A stretch of DNA of 20,314 nucleotides, from the IMG/VR virus record IMGVR_UViG_3300012359_000115, positions 1 through 20,314 of that record. The stretch is one strand, 5' to 3'. This document shows, piece after piece, positions 8,656 to 14,898 of this stretch (positions are counted from its first letter, which is position 1; the number at the start of each line of letters is the position of its first letter). The notes under the pieces are model-generated. The model was not told where the DNA came from and did not search any database. It saw only the letters and a program-made list of their open reading frames with translations. A program made the translations under genes and the position numbers. The DNA comes from a virus.

Positions 8656-8677
8656 GAATGGCCTCGTAGAATGGCCT
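8656..8677 (-). repeat. Tandem 9-bp direct repeat in the protease mRNA leader
   Basis: Two perfect copies of AGGCCATTC (minus strand; plus-strand copies at 8656-8664 and 8669-8677) separated by 4 nt. They lie between the predicted promoter at 8698-8726 and the protease start, so they would be in the 5' leader of that message. This could be a protein or RNA binding site; chance is not excluded. Confidence 0.45.
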
Positions 8678-8697
8678 GCTATGTTTTTGTTACGTCA

Positions 8698-8726
8698 ATT
8701 ATAGCTTATGCGATGATTGCACGCAA
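8698..8726 (-). promoter_or_regulatory. Predicted sigma-70 promoter for protease-capsid genes
   Basis: On the minus strand, TTGCGT (8726-8721), a 17-nt spacer and a perfect TATAAT (8703-8698). The -35 box matches only TTG of the consensus. The promoter overlaps the last codons of the zinc-protein gene and would start RNA near 8691, ahead of the protease leader. It would allow the capsid operon to be expressed more strongly than the packaging genes. Confidence 0.5.
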
Positions 8727-8906
8727 GGGCTTTGTAGCGCGATCTGCAATCGCGAGATCATCCCATGCGTTTTCTAAGTGCGATCTGCCAATGAAATGCT
8801 TGTCGCCACACGCCTTGCACTTGATCTCGATACCATCGGGCACAACAGCGAACAAAGGACGGTGCCACGTCGGGCAAGTGAAATACTGGTTAAGGAGTCT
8901 TAACAT
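8706..8906 (-). CDS. Small zinc-binding protein, Com-like
   Basis: A 66-residue protein with candidate metal ligands Cys11 and His15 (TCPTWH), then Cys30, Cys33 and His37 (GIEIKCKACGDKHF). The pattern, a first ligand pair, then PLF..PDGIEIKC..CG..H, resembles the Com family of phage Mu, which are RNA-binding zinc proteins that control translation of a later gene. AGAGG lies 6 nt before the ATG, which overlaps the end of the upstream gene by 7 nt. It sits just before the structured leader of the protease gene, so a role in regulating that message is possible but unproven. The zinc-ribbon call is firmer than the Com call. Confidence 0.65.
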   Translation of the reverse strand: MLRLLNQYFTCPTWHRPLFAVVPDGIEIKCKACGDKHFIGRSHLENAWDDLAIADRATKPLRAIIA

Positions 8907-9166
8907 ATTTGCCTCTCATCTACCCATTGCAGCACTTGTTTGGGTTCTGTCTCACGCGCCACATGCATTGTAATCGTGCAAGAGTACGGAGTGTTGGCAT
9001 CGACAAAAATATACCGGTAGAGATTATCATATGTGACGACATGTCCACGCTTCTGCAAGCCATTCACTAGCGCCGTGAGATTGGCGTCCTCTTGCCTCAC
9101 TCTATTCTCATGCTGGACGCCACGGAGCCAATTATCAAATGCCTTATTAAATGCATCAACACTCAT
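8900..9166 (-). CDS. Small protein of unknown function next to portal
   Basis: An 88-residue protein whose ATG overlaps the portal stop as ATGA, with GGAGG ahead, so it is translationally coupled to the portal gene. The N terminus is amphipathic helix (VDAFNKAFDNWLRGVQHENR). The middle has two or three strands (HVVTYDNLYRYIFVDANTPYSCTITMHV). No membrane segment or metal site is seen. The family is not recognised. The location between portal and a zinc protein suggests a head-assembly accessory or a small regulatory protein. Confidence 0.65.
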   Translation of the reverse strand: MSVDAFNKAFDNWLRGVQHENRVRQEDANLTALVNGLQKRGHVVTYDNLYRYIFVDANTPYSCTITMHVARETEPKQVLQWVDERQIC

Positions 9167-11346
9167 GCTTCATCCTCCATGCTCAGTATAATCTCGCATC
9201 CACAATGATTGTGATTCGGCGTGTAGTATGCGCCACTTGGGAACGTTTCGCCTAATCGCACTTTGGCACCTCTATTCATGAGACATGCCGCACACGGTAT
9301 AAGCGACTCTTTCCAGGTGCCGTGTGTGTAGCCTGCATCGGTGGCTCTCTTCAAGGCGTCTTGTATTTCAGGCTCTACTTCCTGCCAACTCTGTGTATCG
9401 GCGGGATCCACGCCAGCATCGCTATCACGTTTCACGTCGGCAAAGACGCGCTTCACATCATCGGCAGTCTTGCAAAGCTCCAAGCCGTCGCGAATACGCT
9501 GTTGTTCATTCTCGCTAACATTGTTAGTGGAAAAAGACAAACGTATCAGTTTGCCCTCTTTCACGTCCTTTAATGCGCGTTCACGCCATCGCCTATAGTC
9601 CGCTGCTCTCTCAGCATCGCGAGATTGGCCTGGTACAACTCCGTCAGTGTTGCGCGTTGCATTGCTGGTGCCATTTGCGCGACCATTGCCCTGCGATTGG
9701 CCTGTAGATTTTCCAGTTGTTTTTGTTGCTCCTCCACTTTGGCCTTGTTTTCCTGCCATTGCTCCTTGCGTTCCTTGATTGCCTTGCTGTGTCCCCTGCT
9801 CATTATTGTATGCCTCCGGGTGTTGTTGTTGGTCATAGCCTGCGAGCTTCGCGGCCTTTGCTTCTTCTCGCATATCGTTCACGTCGCTGATAAACTGGAT
9901 ACCCTGGCCTGGCACGATGATAAATGGCTCTGTTTCGATGAGTGGCTTCAATCCCAGTGCTGTAGCTGCCTGGCTGGTGCTTTGTGTGCCGTTCGTCGTG
10001 AGGATATTCCAGGCCTCGACTTTGGTCTTGAAGTCCTCTGGCTCTTCGAAGGCTTTCCACGTTGCATAGAGATCGGTCTCGCCTTCATCGACCATAACAT
10101 CGGTAAAGGTCTCGCCGAACGTGTCCATGATCGGCGACATGGCTCTACGATAGATGATCGCTTCCTGCGTCTCGCCACTGCTCTTATTGACGCTTTCAGT
10201 GAAGCTCAACTCTGCCATGGTCAGCCCGAAATCGCCCACAGTGACATTGAGCAGGAACTGATCGAACATGAACATAATGTCGTCGGGGTCGAATTTATTG
10301 AACTTGCTGCCAGGTGGGATCACCTTAATTCTGGACTTGGTGGCATCGTTCCCTGCGAGCATGCCGTCCCACATCTCTTGATACATAAAGAGTTGTTCAG
10401 GTGTCCAGTCCGTTGTACCATCGTCAGGCGGTTCAAGCGTCCCTGCTGGCATGTTGCCATCGGTAAATGTAGCGAGGTCTTTATTTTGCTTGCGTAACGC
10501 CTGATTCACTCTCAGGATGATCCGCTCAACACGTGAGAGTCCATAAGGCGACTCGACCCGTTCCGTTTCACGCCTGTAGATCAGGTCTGTGCCAAGTAGC
10601 AACATGCCAGGAACGCCATACACAAATTGCTGATAGGCTGGATAGGGGGGATAGGGGGCCATGCCTCTTTCATCGAGTAATGGCTTGATGGTACTACCGT
10701 CCAAGATCTCCAGCGCATACAAGCCGCCTGATCTATCCTTGTGCTTGTATATCGAGAGCGCGTCGATCTCCAGCACTTCTTTGAGTGCCATGCGCATCCA
10801 ACTCTTCAAGCTACGGCGTTTGTCAGGCTTGGCGAAAAACTCTTCCCATTTGGCGATACGATCACCGTACTGGCTCATGATCTTCTCTTGCGGTATGGGG
10901 TCGCCTTTCTCGTCAATCGTCAGTTTCGGCTTAGGCTTGATCTGCAATTCTGGCTTACTGCACAGATCGAACCAGACACGTTCACATAAGCCAATACCAT
11001 CATAGAGCGCGGCCAGGTTGCGCAATGTGTCGAAGCTCGTCAGTTCGGTCGAGCGAGGATGCTGGCCTATATTGTAGCCAAACGGGTATTGGAATTGCCT
11101 CGGGCCTTGCGCTGGCGTGATACCTGGCGTTGGCTGAATAGGAGCGCCAGGACTAAACATGCCTTGCGTCTTATCCTGTGGCGCCATCTGTGCCTGCATC
11201 TGGTTGATAACAGCCTGTGTAATCGGCGTCACATTCGCGCCAGCAGGAGGCGTGTATCTTCGAGCAATCACCGACTCGATCATGCGCTCGATCTCGCGCT
11301 TATCCATGACGGCTACGTTTCGATTGCGAGTGCTGCGCCTGCTCAT
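9163..11346 (-). CDS. Portal protein with C-terminal MuF-like (minor head) region
   Basis: A 727-residue protein directly after the large terminase (ATGA overlap). Residues about 90-490 have the portal pattern: RSTELTSFDTLRNLAALYDG, a long helical stem, PYGLSRVERIILRVNQALRK, and IKVIPPGSKF with a wing/crown segment following. Residues about 505-580 form a Gln/Gly/Thr-rich linker. The C-terminal part ends with PCAACLMNRGAKVRL and TPNHNHCGCEI, the Cys/His pattern typical of the MuF/minor-head domain (CxxC then HxNCxC-like). Normally portal and MuF protein are separate or neighbouring genes; here they look fused. The portal forms the DNA gate at the capsid vertex, and MuF proteins are injected or head-inside proteins. 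A local Tyr/Pro-rich string (YPPYPAYQQ, about 235) comes from a G-rich DNA tract. Confidence 0.88.
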   Translation of the reverse strand: MSRRSTRNRNVAVMDKREIERMIESVIARRYTPPAGANVTPITQAVINQMQAQMAPQDKTQGMFSPGAPIQPTPGITPAQGPRQFQYPFGYNIGQHPRSTELTSFDTLRNLAALYDGIGLCERVWFDLCSKPELQIKPKPKLTIDEKGDPIPQEKIMSQYGDRIAKWEEFFAKPDKRRSLKSWMRMALKEVLEIDALSIYKHKDRSGGLYALEILDGSTIKPLLDERGMAPYPPYPAYQQFVYGVPGMLLLGTDLIYRRETERVESPYGLSRVERIILRVNQALRKQNKDLATFTDGNMPAGTLEPPDDGTTDWTPEQLFMYQEMWDGMLAGNDATKSRIKVIPPGSKFNKFDPDDIMFMFDQFLLNVTVGDFGLTMAELSFTESVNKSSGETQEAIIYRRAMSPIMDTFGETFTDVMVDEGETDLYATWKAFEEPEDFKTKVEAWNILTTNGTQSTSQAATALGLKPLIETEPFIIVPGQGIQFISDVNDMREEAKAAKLAGYDQQQHPEAYNNEQGTQQGNQGTQGAMAGKQGQSGGATKTTGKSTGQSQGNGRANGTSNATRNTDGVVPGQSRDAERAADYRRWRERALKDVKEGKLIRLSFSTNNVSENEQQRIRDGLELCKTADDVKRVFADVKRDSDAGVDPADTQSWQEVEPEIQDALKRATDAGYTHGTWKESLIPCAACLMNRGAKVRLGETFPSGAYYTPNHNHCGCEIILSMEDEA

Positions 11347-12659
11347 ACCTTAGCTTCCTCTTTCGCTTGCTCCATGGCGGCCTTACGAGCTGCTGCATAG
11401 CGTTCTGCAAAGCTCAAATGTTCCTGTGCTGACGGACCAGCATCGACAATCAACTCAGTGAATGCCCACACGAGCGCGTCTAATCTATCAGGCGATTGTG
11501 TGATGCCTGGCTCCCACGAGCACAATTGATCTTCGAGTTCGGGAAATGCGCCGACGTGATGAATCAATCCTCGTTCATAGAGTGCTGACACCGGCTCTGC
11601 TCGCGTCCACTTGCCACGACTGGCACGTACCGCCTTGAATGGAATACGCCGTCTCTGCTCTTTGGCAATGTTGTGTATCATGGCCTCAACCATGTCACCA
11701 CCGTTATTGACCTCGGCTATGATGCGGTCGCATTCCTGATAGGTGTATGCTGCAATCGCTGTCTCTGCCCATACTTGGGGACTGGCTTTCATACTGCGAT
11801 CTGCCAGCACATAGCCATGTCCATCGATACCCAGGCCAGCCACAATCATACCCGTTTCGTCGCTACCCTCTTCAGCAGTCACCGCTGGATCTATGGCTAC
11901 GATGACACGCTTCATCTCAGGCGCTTTTGTGACGCGCGTATCCTCGATCATATAGCGCTTCCACAATGCGCCCTCTACATCGTCGAGTATCTCAGCGTTC
12001 AGTTCTTGCCTACCCAGGCGCGTACCCTCGTACTTTTTGACAATTTGTTCTACGAACGCACCTGCAAGATTCGCTTTATTTTCGTATGTACTGCCAGTGG
12101 TGACGTGTGTTGTATGCGAGGCTATCAATTGCTTAATCAGTTTCGTTGGTCGTGGTGTCGTTGTCGCCACGCCCCTCGGATTGTTGCCCAAGCGTAGACC
12201 GAACATGAGCTGATCCCACGTCTCTTCATACTGCCATGCTGCTGGTTCGTCTGCCCAAAAGCCGTCATGCTGTGGACCTCGTAATGAGTCGGGTTCGTCT
12301 GCACTGTACGTCGTGGCTCTTGCGCCATTCGGCCAGGTCAAACGTCTTTTCGATGGCTCATAATGTGGCCTGTTATATGGAGGTGAAACTGCGAGTATGC
12401 CCGACTCGCCCTCTATCATAACATCGCGCACATCGGCGGCTGTTCTCCCGACCAGGGCCAGGCGTTTACATTTCTTCTGCTCGACTTGCGCCCGTATCCA
12501 TTCCGCGCCTGTGCGTGTCTTGCCAAATCCACGACCAGCGAGGATAAGCCAGATACGCCAATCACCTGCTGGCTCGCGCTGCTTTAGTCTAGACCAGATG
12601 TCCCAGTCATAGAGCAACACGGCGGCCTGTTCGTCGGTGATCGTGGCAAGATCAATCAT
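11343..12659 (-). CDS. terL: Terminase large subunit (packaging ATPase-nuclease)
   Basis: A 438-residue protein that drives DNA into the prohead and cuts concatemers. ATPase: Walker A AGRGFGKT (41-48), Walker B with Asp137-Glu138 in GFWADEPAAW, and coupling motif VATTTPRP (about 163-170). RNase-H-like nuclease: Asp256 in VAIDPAV, Glu315 in IIAEVNNGG, and Asp393 in SPDRLDALVWA, the usual acidic triad. Length is slightly short but complete. GGAGGG precedes the ATG, and the start overlaps the small-subunit stop. It is followed by the portal gene as in most tailed phages. This is the most secure call in the window. Confidence 0.97.
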   Translation of the reverse strand: MIDLATITDEQAAVLLYDWDIWSRLKQREPAGDWRIWLILAGRGFGKTRTGAEWIRAQVEQKKCKRLALVGRTAADVRDVMIEGESGILAVSPPYNRPHYEPSKRRLTWPNGARATTYSADEPDSLRGPQHDGFWADEPAAWQYEETWDQLMFGLRLGNNPRGVATTTPRPTKLIKQLIASHTTHVTTGSTYENKANLAGAFVEQIVKKYEGTRLGRQELNAEILDDVEGALWKRYMIEDTRVTKAPEMKRVIVAIDPAVTAEEGSDETGMIVAGLGIDGHGYVLADRSMKASPQVWAETAIAAYTYQECDRIIAEVNNGGDMVEAMIHNIAKEQRRRIPFKAVRASRGKWTRAEPVSALYERGLIHHVGAFPELEDQLCSWEPGITQSPDRLDALVWAFTELIVDAGPSAQEHLSFAERYAAARKAAMEQAKEEAKV

Positions 12660-13240
12660 TCGGTGCTACCCTCCAACCTCGCCAATCGTTGCAGCAACAA
12701 CTCTTTCGCGCCGCTCACATCGGGATGTGTCGTGATATCAATGGATTGTTTTTCGCGATACTCAGGCATGAGCATCTTGGCATGGAAGATCAAGAGCGTA
12801 TCACTGTACTTGTGTACGGTGTGTATCTTACCACCAACCAGCACCTGTTCGTCAAAGCCATCATGTCCACGGCGGCGTATCTCTGCTCGTATCTCGTCTT
12901 TGGCGGCCTCTTTCGCCTGGTTGAACGCAAAGCTAAAGTCTTCGTCATGCTCCAACCAATCGTACACCGTCTTACGATGTATACCAGCGTCACGTGCTGC
13001 ATGTGTGACGATACCGTGATGTGTGAATGAGTCAAGAAAGAGGATTTTAGGATCTGCTTTTTGAGGTGTAACATCCGTGTTCTGTTGCACTTGAGGCTGT
13101 CCACTGTCCACTTTGGCTGTCCACTGCTCTTCAAACTTCTTCTTGCCGATGAGGGATTTCGAGATGCCATGCTTCGCAGCCAATTGGCGCAAACTCGCCC
13201 CAGCTTCGTATTCGGTGCGGATCACTTGCCAGTCTGCCAC
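12656..13240 (-). CDS. terS: Terminase small subunit (DNA recognition)
   Basis: A 194-residue protein with a GTG start at 13240 supported by AGGTGA 4 nt ahead. Two helix-turn-helix-like units are visible: residues about 8-38 (YEAGASLRQLAAKHGISKSL) and about 72-100 (THHGIVTHAARDAGIHRKTV, then YDWLEHDEDF). The second matches the N-terminal DNA-binding pattern of phage small terminases. The C-terminal part is helical (SGAKELLLQRLARLEGSTE) and probably contacts the large subunit. Its stop overlaps the terL start. The family binds the packaging (pac/cos) site, often in or near its own gene. Confidence 0.9.
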   Translation of the reverse strand: MADWQVIRTEYEAGASLRQLAAKHGISKSLIGKKKFEEQWTAKVDSGQPQVQQNTDVTPQKADPKILFLDSFTHHGIVTHAARDAGIHRKTVYDWLEHDEDFSFAFNQAKEAAKDEIRAEIRRRGHDGFDEQVLVGGKIHTVHKYSDTLLIFHAKMLMPEYREKQSIDITTHPDVSGAKELLLQRLARLEGSTE

Positions 13241-13243
13241 GTA

Positions 13244-13288
13244 TCACCTGCCTATTGGTCGTAGGATAGAGTGGAAGATGGGCTTCAT
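13244..13288 (-). CDS. Possible 14-codon leader ORF upstream of terS
   Basis: ATG at 13288 preceded by GGGGAG at 7 nt, reading MKPIFHSILRPIGR. The TGA stop lies inside the terS Shine-Dalgarno sequence (AGGTGA), so translation of the leader would affect access to the terS start. A perfect 11-bp hairpin lies just upstream. The ORF is too short to judge by codon use; it could be chance. Confidence 0.4.
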   Translation of the reverse strand: MKPIFHSILRPIGR

Positions 13289-13306
13289 GTGTACTCTCCC
13301 CTGGCA

Positions 13307-13334
13307 AGACTATAGGTATTTCAACCTATAGTCT
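13307..13334 (-). promoter_or_regulatory. Strong hairpin in the packaging-operon leader
   Basis: Perfect 11-bp inverted repeat AGACTATAGGT / ACCTATAGTCT with a 6-nt loop, ending 10 or so nt before the leader ORF ribosome site. No U tract follows on either strand, so it is not a standard terminator. A weaker 6-bp stem (TGGCGG / CCGCCA, 13340-13365) and a 5-bp stem (TATGA / TCATA, near 13400) lie further upstream in the same leader. Likely a regulatory or processing structure, or an operator, since the sequence is also a DNA palindrome. Confidence 0.55.
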
Positions 13335-13461
13335 CTTGTTGGCGGCTAATGCACAGATACCGCCAGCCCTCAAAGCCTGCACTGCTTAACGAGCCATTGT
13401 TATGAAGCCCTCATAGCCTTCTTCCCTGGCTAGTCACCACTGTTTATAAATTGGGGATAGG

Positions 13462-13532
13462 TCCAGGCCCAGGAATTGAACCCCTCTTCTACCCTATGCG
13501 GATAGCGTGCTACCGTTACACCACAACCTAGA
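13462..13532 (-). tRNA. tRNA-like element, non-canonical (possibly decayed or a mimic)
   Basis: The 5' half is very tRNA-like: TGGTGTAACGGTAGCAC gives a normal D arm (GTGT/GCAC). A 5-bp anticodon stem (CTATC/GGTAG) and a TTCAATT T loop follow. Departures are clear. The 7-nt anticodon loop CGCATAG has G where U33 should be (anticodon position reads CAT), and the T stem pairs only at three positions. The best acceptor stem (TCTAGGT with GCCTGGA, 7 pairs, 2 wobble) forces a 4-nt rather than 2-nt link to the D arm. No CCA is encoded. It starts about 10 nt after the predicted start of RNA from the promoter at 13547-13575. Could be a degenerate tRNA, a phage tRNA with errors, or a structured leader that imitates tRNA. 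Confidence 0.5.
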
Positions 13533-13546
13533 TGTGCTTTACGTCA

Positions 13547-13575
13547 AGTATAGCGTATAAGTGCTCAACTTGCAA
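13547..13575 (-). promoter_or_regulatory. Predicted sigma-70 promoter of the packaging operon
   Basis: Minus strand TTGCAA (13575-13570), 17-nt spacer, TATACT (13552-13547): 4/6 and 5/6 matches at ideal spacing. It lies between the terminator at 13607-13634 and the tRNA-like element. Predicted RNA start near 13540, giving a leader of about 300 nt before terS. Confidence 0.7.
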
Positions 13576-13606
13576 CTACTCATATATTGAGTGCGCAAGA
13601 GACAGC

Positions 13607-13634
13607 AAAAAGCGCATGGCTCTCGTCATGCGCT
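13607..13634 (-). terminator. Intrinsic terminator after the small-gene operon
   Basis: Perfect 8-bp stem AGCGCATG / CATGCGCT with an 8-nt loop, followed on the minus strand by a T run (TTTT). It begins 14 nt after the stop of the gene at 13649-13855, as expected for a rho-independent terminator. Confidence 0.85.
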
Positions 13635-13648
13635 GGCTGGATTGGCGG

Positions 13649-13855
13649 CTAGAGACCGAGCATATTCTTATCTCGCTCAGTAAACGGAGTCGTATGAGCC
13701 TCAATCCACTCTTGATCGACAACGGTAAACCCCAGGTGATCTTCGCCCCAGGGGGCGATACCTATGGTCTGAATGGTGATCTTGCCCTCTGGTGTCAGAG
13801 GGTCGTTTACGATTTTGATAACTTTGTTGTTCTCATAACTGCGATAGTTTTCCAT
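13649..13855 (-). CDS. Small protein of unknown function
   Basis: A 68-residue protein with AAGAAGGA ahead of its ATG and a terminator 14 nt past its stop. It is a mix of strands and charged turns (KIVNDPLTPEGKITIQTIGI) and has a C-terminal acidic helix (EWIEAHTTPFTERDKNMLGL). No Cys, no membrane segment, no known motif. It is the last gene of the short operon that starts at the consensus promoter 14811-14839. Unrecognised; may be a small phage regulator or host-takeover factor by position only. Confidence 0.65.
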   Translation of the reverse strand: MENYRSYENNKVIKIVNDPLTPEGKITIQTIGIAPWGEDHLGFTVVDQEWIEAHTTPFTERDKNMLGL

Positions 13856-13912
13856 TGTCCTTCTTTCCTGCCCTCTTTCAAGGGCTACCTCGTTGTACGA
13901 GGCTGTTTTACT

Positions 13913-14059
13913 TTAAATTGTTTCTAGCCACTGCTCGACGTATGCACGGCGGCTCATTTTACTGCGTTTTGCCTTTGTGTCGAGCTTTACTAATAAATCC
14001 TTACGAACATCAATCGCGGTGTGTTCGTACTCACCCTTGCGCCCTTTCGGACGACCTAC
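13913..14059 (-). CDS. Ribbon-helix-helix-like domain reached by predicted -1 frameshift
   Basis: This is the -1 frame extension of the gene at 14056-14259. It reads 48 residues: a basic VGRPKGRKGEYE linker, a strand (HTAIDVR), a helix (KDLLVKLDTKAKRSKM), a turn and a second helix (SRRAYVEQWLETI), the order seen in Arc/CopG/MetJ-type ribbon-helix-helix DNA-binding proteins. Between the preceding in-frame TGA and the ATG at the second helix there is no ATG, GTG, TTG or CTG, so it cannot easily be started on its own. Reading -1 at A_AAA_AAG joins it to the 67-residue upstream product to give 115 residues. An alternative is a one-base error or transcript slippage in the nine-A run. Confidence 0.75.
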   Translation of the reverse strand, partial: VGRPKGRKGEYEHTAIDVRKDLLVKLDTKAKRSKMSRRAYVEQWLETI

Positions 14060-14065
14060 TTTTTT
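14040..14065 (-). promoter_or_regulatory. Predicted -1 ribosomal frameshift signal (A_AAA_AAG)
   Basis: Zero-frame slippery heptamer A AAA AAG (14065-14059), then the UAG stop of the upstream frame, spacer TAGGT (5 nt), then a hairpin CGTCC-GAAA-GGGCG (14053-14040, five pairs with one G.U, GNRA tetraloop). A AAA AAG is among the most efficient -1 shift heptamers in bacteria. The nine-A run could also cause polymerase slippage. Confidence 0.7.
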
Positions 14066-14259
14066 TTTACCTGTTTGGCGACCGCCATAGACGCGGCATT
14101 CATCTCAGCAGGTAGTTCATCCTCTGGAATAACACCCTTTTTACGCGCTTCCCGATTGACTGCCCCTACCGCCATCCACTTAGCATCCTCATCGTCCAGG
14201 CCCTCGGATTGTGCTTGATCGAGGGCTTCTTTGGCGATCTGTTGAATTTTCTTGTCCAT
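14056..14259 (-). CDS. Small helical protein; zero-frame product ahead of frameshift
   Basis: A 67-residue protein. The ATG at 14259 is chosen because a perfect AGGAGG lies 5 nt ahead; an in-frame ATG further up at 14379 would run into the preceding gene and has no such site. The protein is highly helical and charged (MDKKIQQIAKEALDQAQSEG, then WMAVGAVNREARKKG) and ends KQVKKK at UAG. Function not recognised. The zero-frame product would be a short protein lacking the DNA-binding part, and the shifted product carries it, so the two forms may compete or hetero-oligomerise (inference). Confidence 0.75.
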   Translation of the reverse strand: MDKKIQQIAKEALDQAQSEGLDDEDAKWMAVGAVNREARKKGVIPEDELPAEMNAASMAVAKQVKKK

Positions 14260-14272
14260 AATTCCTCCTTTC

Positions 14273-14776
14273 TTATTTGATACTGTGTATGCTGCAAGGA
14301 ATACCGCACTCTTGCAGTACCGCCATGATGGAACGGGGTTCGCGCTCTCCATCATAGACTTGAAATACGACTTCTTCAATATCCTCTATGGAAACGCTTT
14401 GATATTGCGCTTCAACGTAGGGGATAATCTCATCGAGATTGGTAGGGACTGCCTCATCGCTATAGGGTGTCAATTCGCAATCCTGGTAGAGCGAATCGCT
14501 GATGCAAAAGCTCGTCCTGGCCTTGATTGCATCGCTTAAGCGAACTGCCGCCGTGCCATACTCGTTGAGAATAAGATCATGTCCGTGAGTCGGTGCGCCG
14601 TTTTCCTGATTGCAGAGATACCCGTAAATGACTGCCCCGCCGTCTTTCTGTGTGCGAAGTTCGGCATCTTCAACAGCGTTGAGACTGTAACCTGTCTCAA
14701 TTTGGCTCTTGAAGCAACCATCTGCCAGGATACTCTTGAGAGTATAGGGGCTTGTGCGTATCCAGCAGTGTGTCAT
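14273..14776 (-). CDS. Protein of unknown function, first gene after consensus promoter
   Basis: A 167-residue soluble protein with AAGGAG 8 nt before its ATG; first gene of the operon from the promoter at 14811-14839. The N terminus reads MTHCWIRTSPYTLKSILADG. A central segment, HDLILNEYGTAAVRLSDAIK followed by RTSFCISDSL, has the look of an enzyme-like alpha/beta fold and faintly recalls an Arg-Thr-x-Phe...Asp-Ser-Leu string that I associate with some putative ADP-ribosyltransferase-like phage proteins, but I cannot support that assignment. The C-terminal third is acidic (DIEEVVFQVYDGEREPRSI). Its expression from a perfect promoter suggests an early or highly expressed product. Confidence 0.7.
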   Translation of the reverse strand: MTHCWIRTSPYTLKSILADGCFKSQIETGYSLNAVEDAELRTQKDGGAVIYGYLCNQENGAPTHGHDLILNEYGTAAVRLSDAIKARTSFCISDSLYQDCELTPYSDEAVPTNLDEIIPYVEAQYQSVSIEDIEEVVFQVYDGEREPRSIMAVLQECGIPCSIHSIK

Positions 14777-14810
14777 TTCCGTTTCTCCTTTCGTTTGATC
14801 TTATGTATTA

Positions 14811-14839
14811 ATTATAATCATATATAATTAATGTGTCAA
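14811..14839 (-). promoter_or_regulatory. Consensus sigma-70 promoter
   Basis: Minus strand TTGACA (14839-14834), exactly 17 nt, TATAAT (14816-14811): both boxes perfect. The spacer and surroundings are very AT-rich compared with the rest of the window. RNA would start near 14804, about 28 nt before the gene at 14776. It sits just beyond the terminator at 14899-14929. Confidence 0.9.
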
Positions 14840-14898
14840 GTGTTTTTAGACCAATTTGGAGCACTTTTCAAAAACTCGTAATTATTCGTTTTGCACGC

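Noticed and set aside
9625-10497. 290-codon open frame on the plus strand opposite the portal gene
   Set aside because: It lies antisense within a well-supported portal gene, the predicted protein is Cys/Leu-rich without domain logic, and no gene on the plus strand is otherwise supported. Other long plus-strand frames (for example 11673-12197 and 5293-5661) are rejected for the same reason.
10636-10662. G-rich tract (runs of six and five G) as a possible quadruplex
   Set aside because: Only two long G runs are present, and they are explained by the Tyr/Pro codons of the portal protein on the other strand.
13462-13532. Functional tRNA-Met, tRNA-Ile2 or tRNA-Cys
   Set aside because: The anticodon loop has G at position 33 and the acceptor and T stems are irregular, so I do not assign an amino acid.
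14257-14379. Longer start (14379) for the small gene before the RHH frameshift
   Set aside because: It would overlap the upstream gene by over 100 nt and has no ribosome site; the ATG at 14259 has a perfect AGGAGG.
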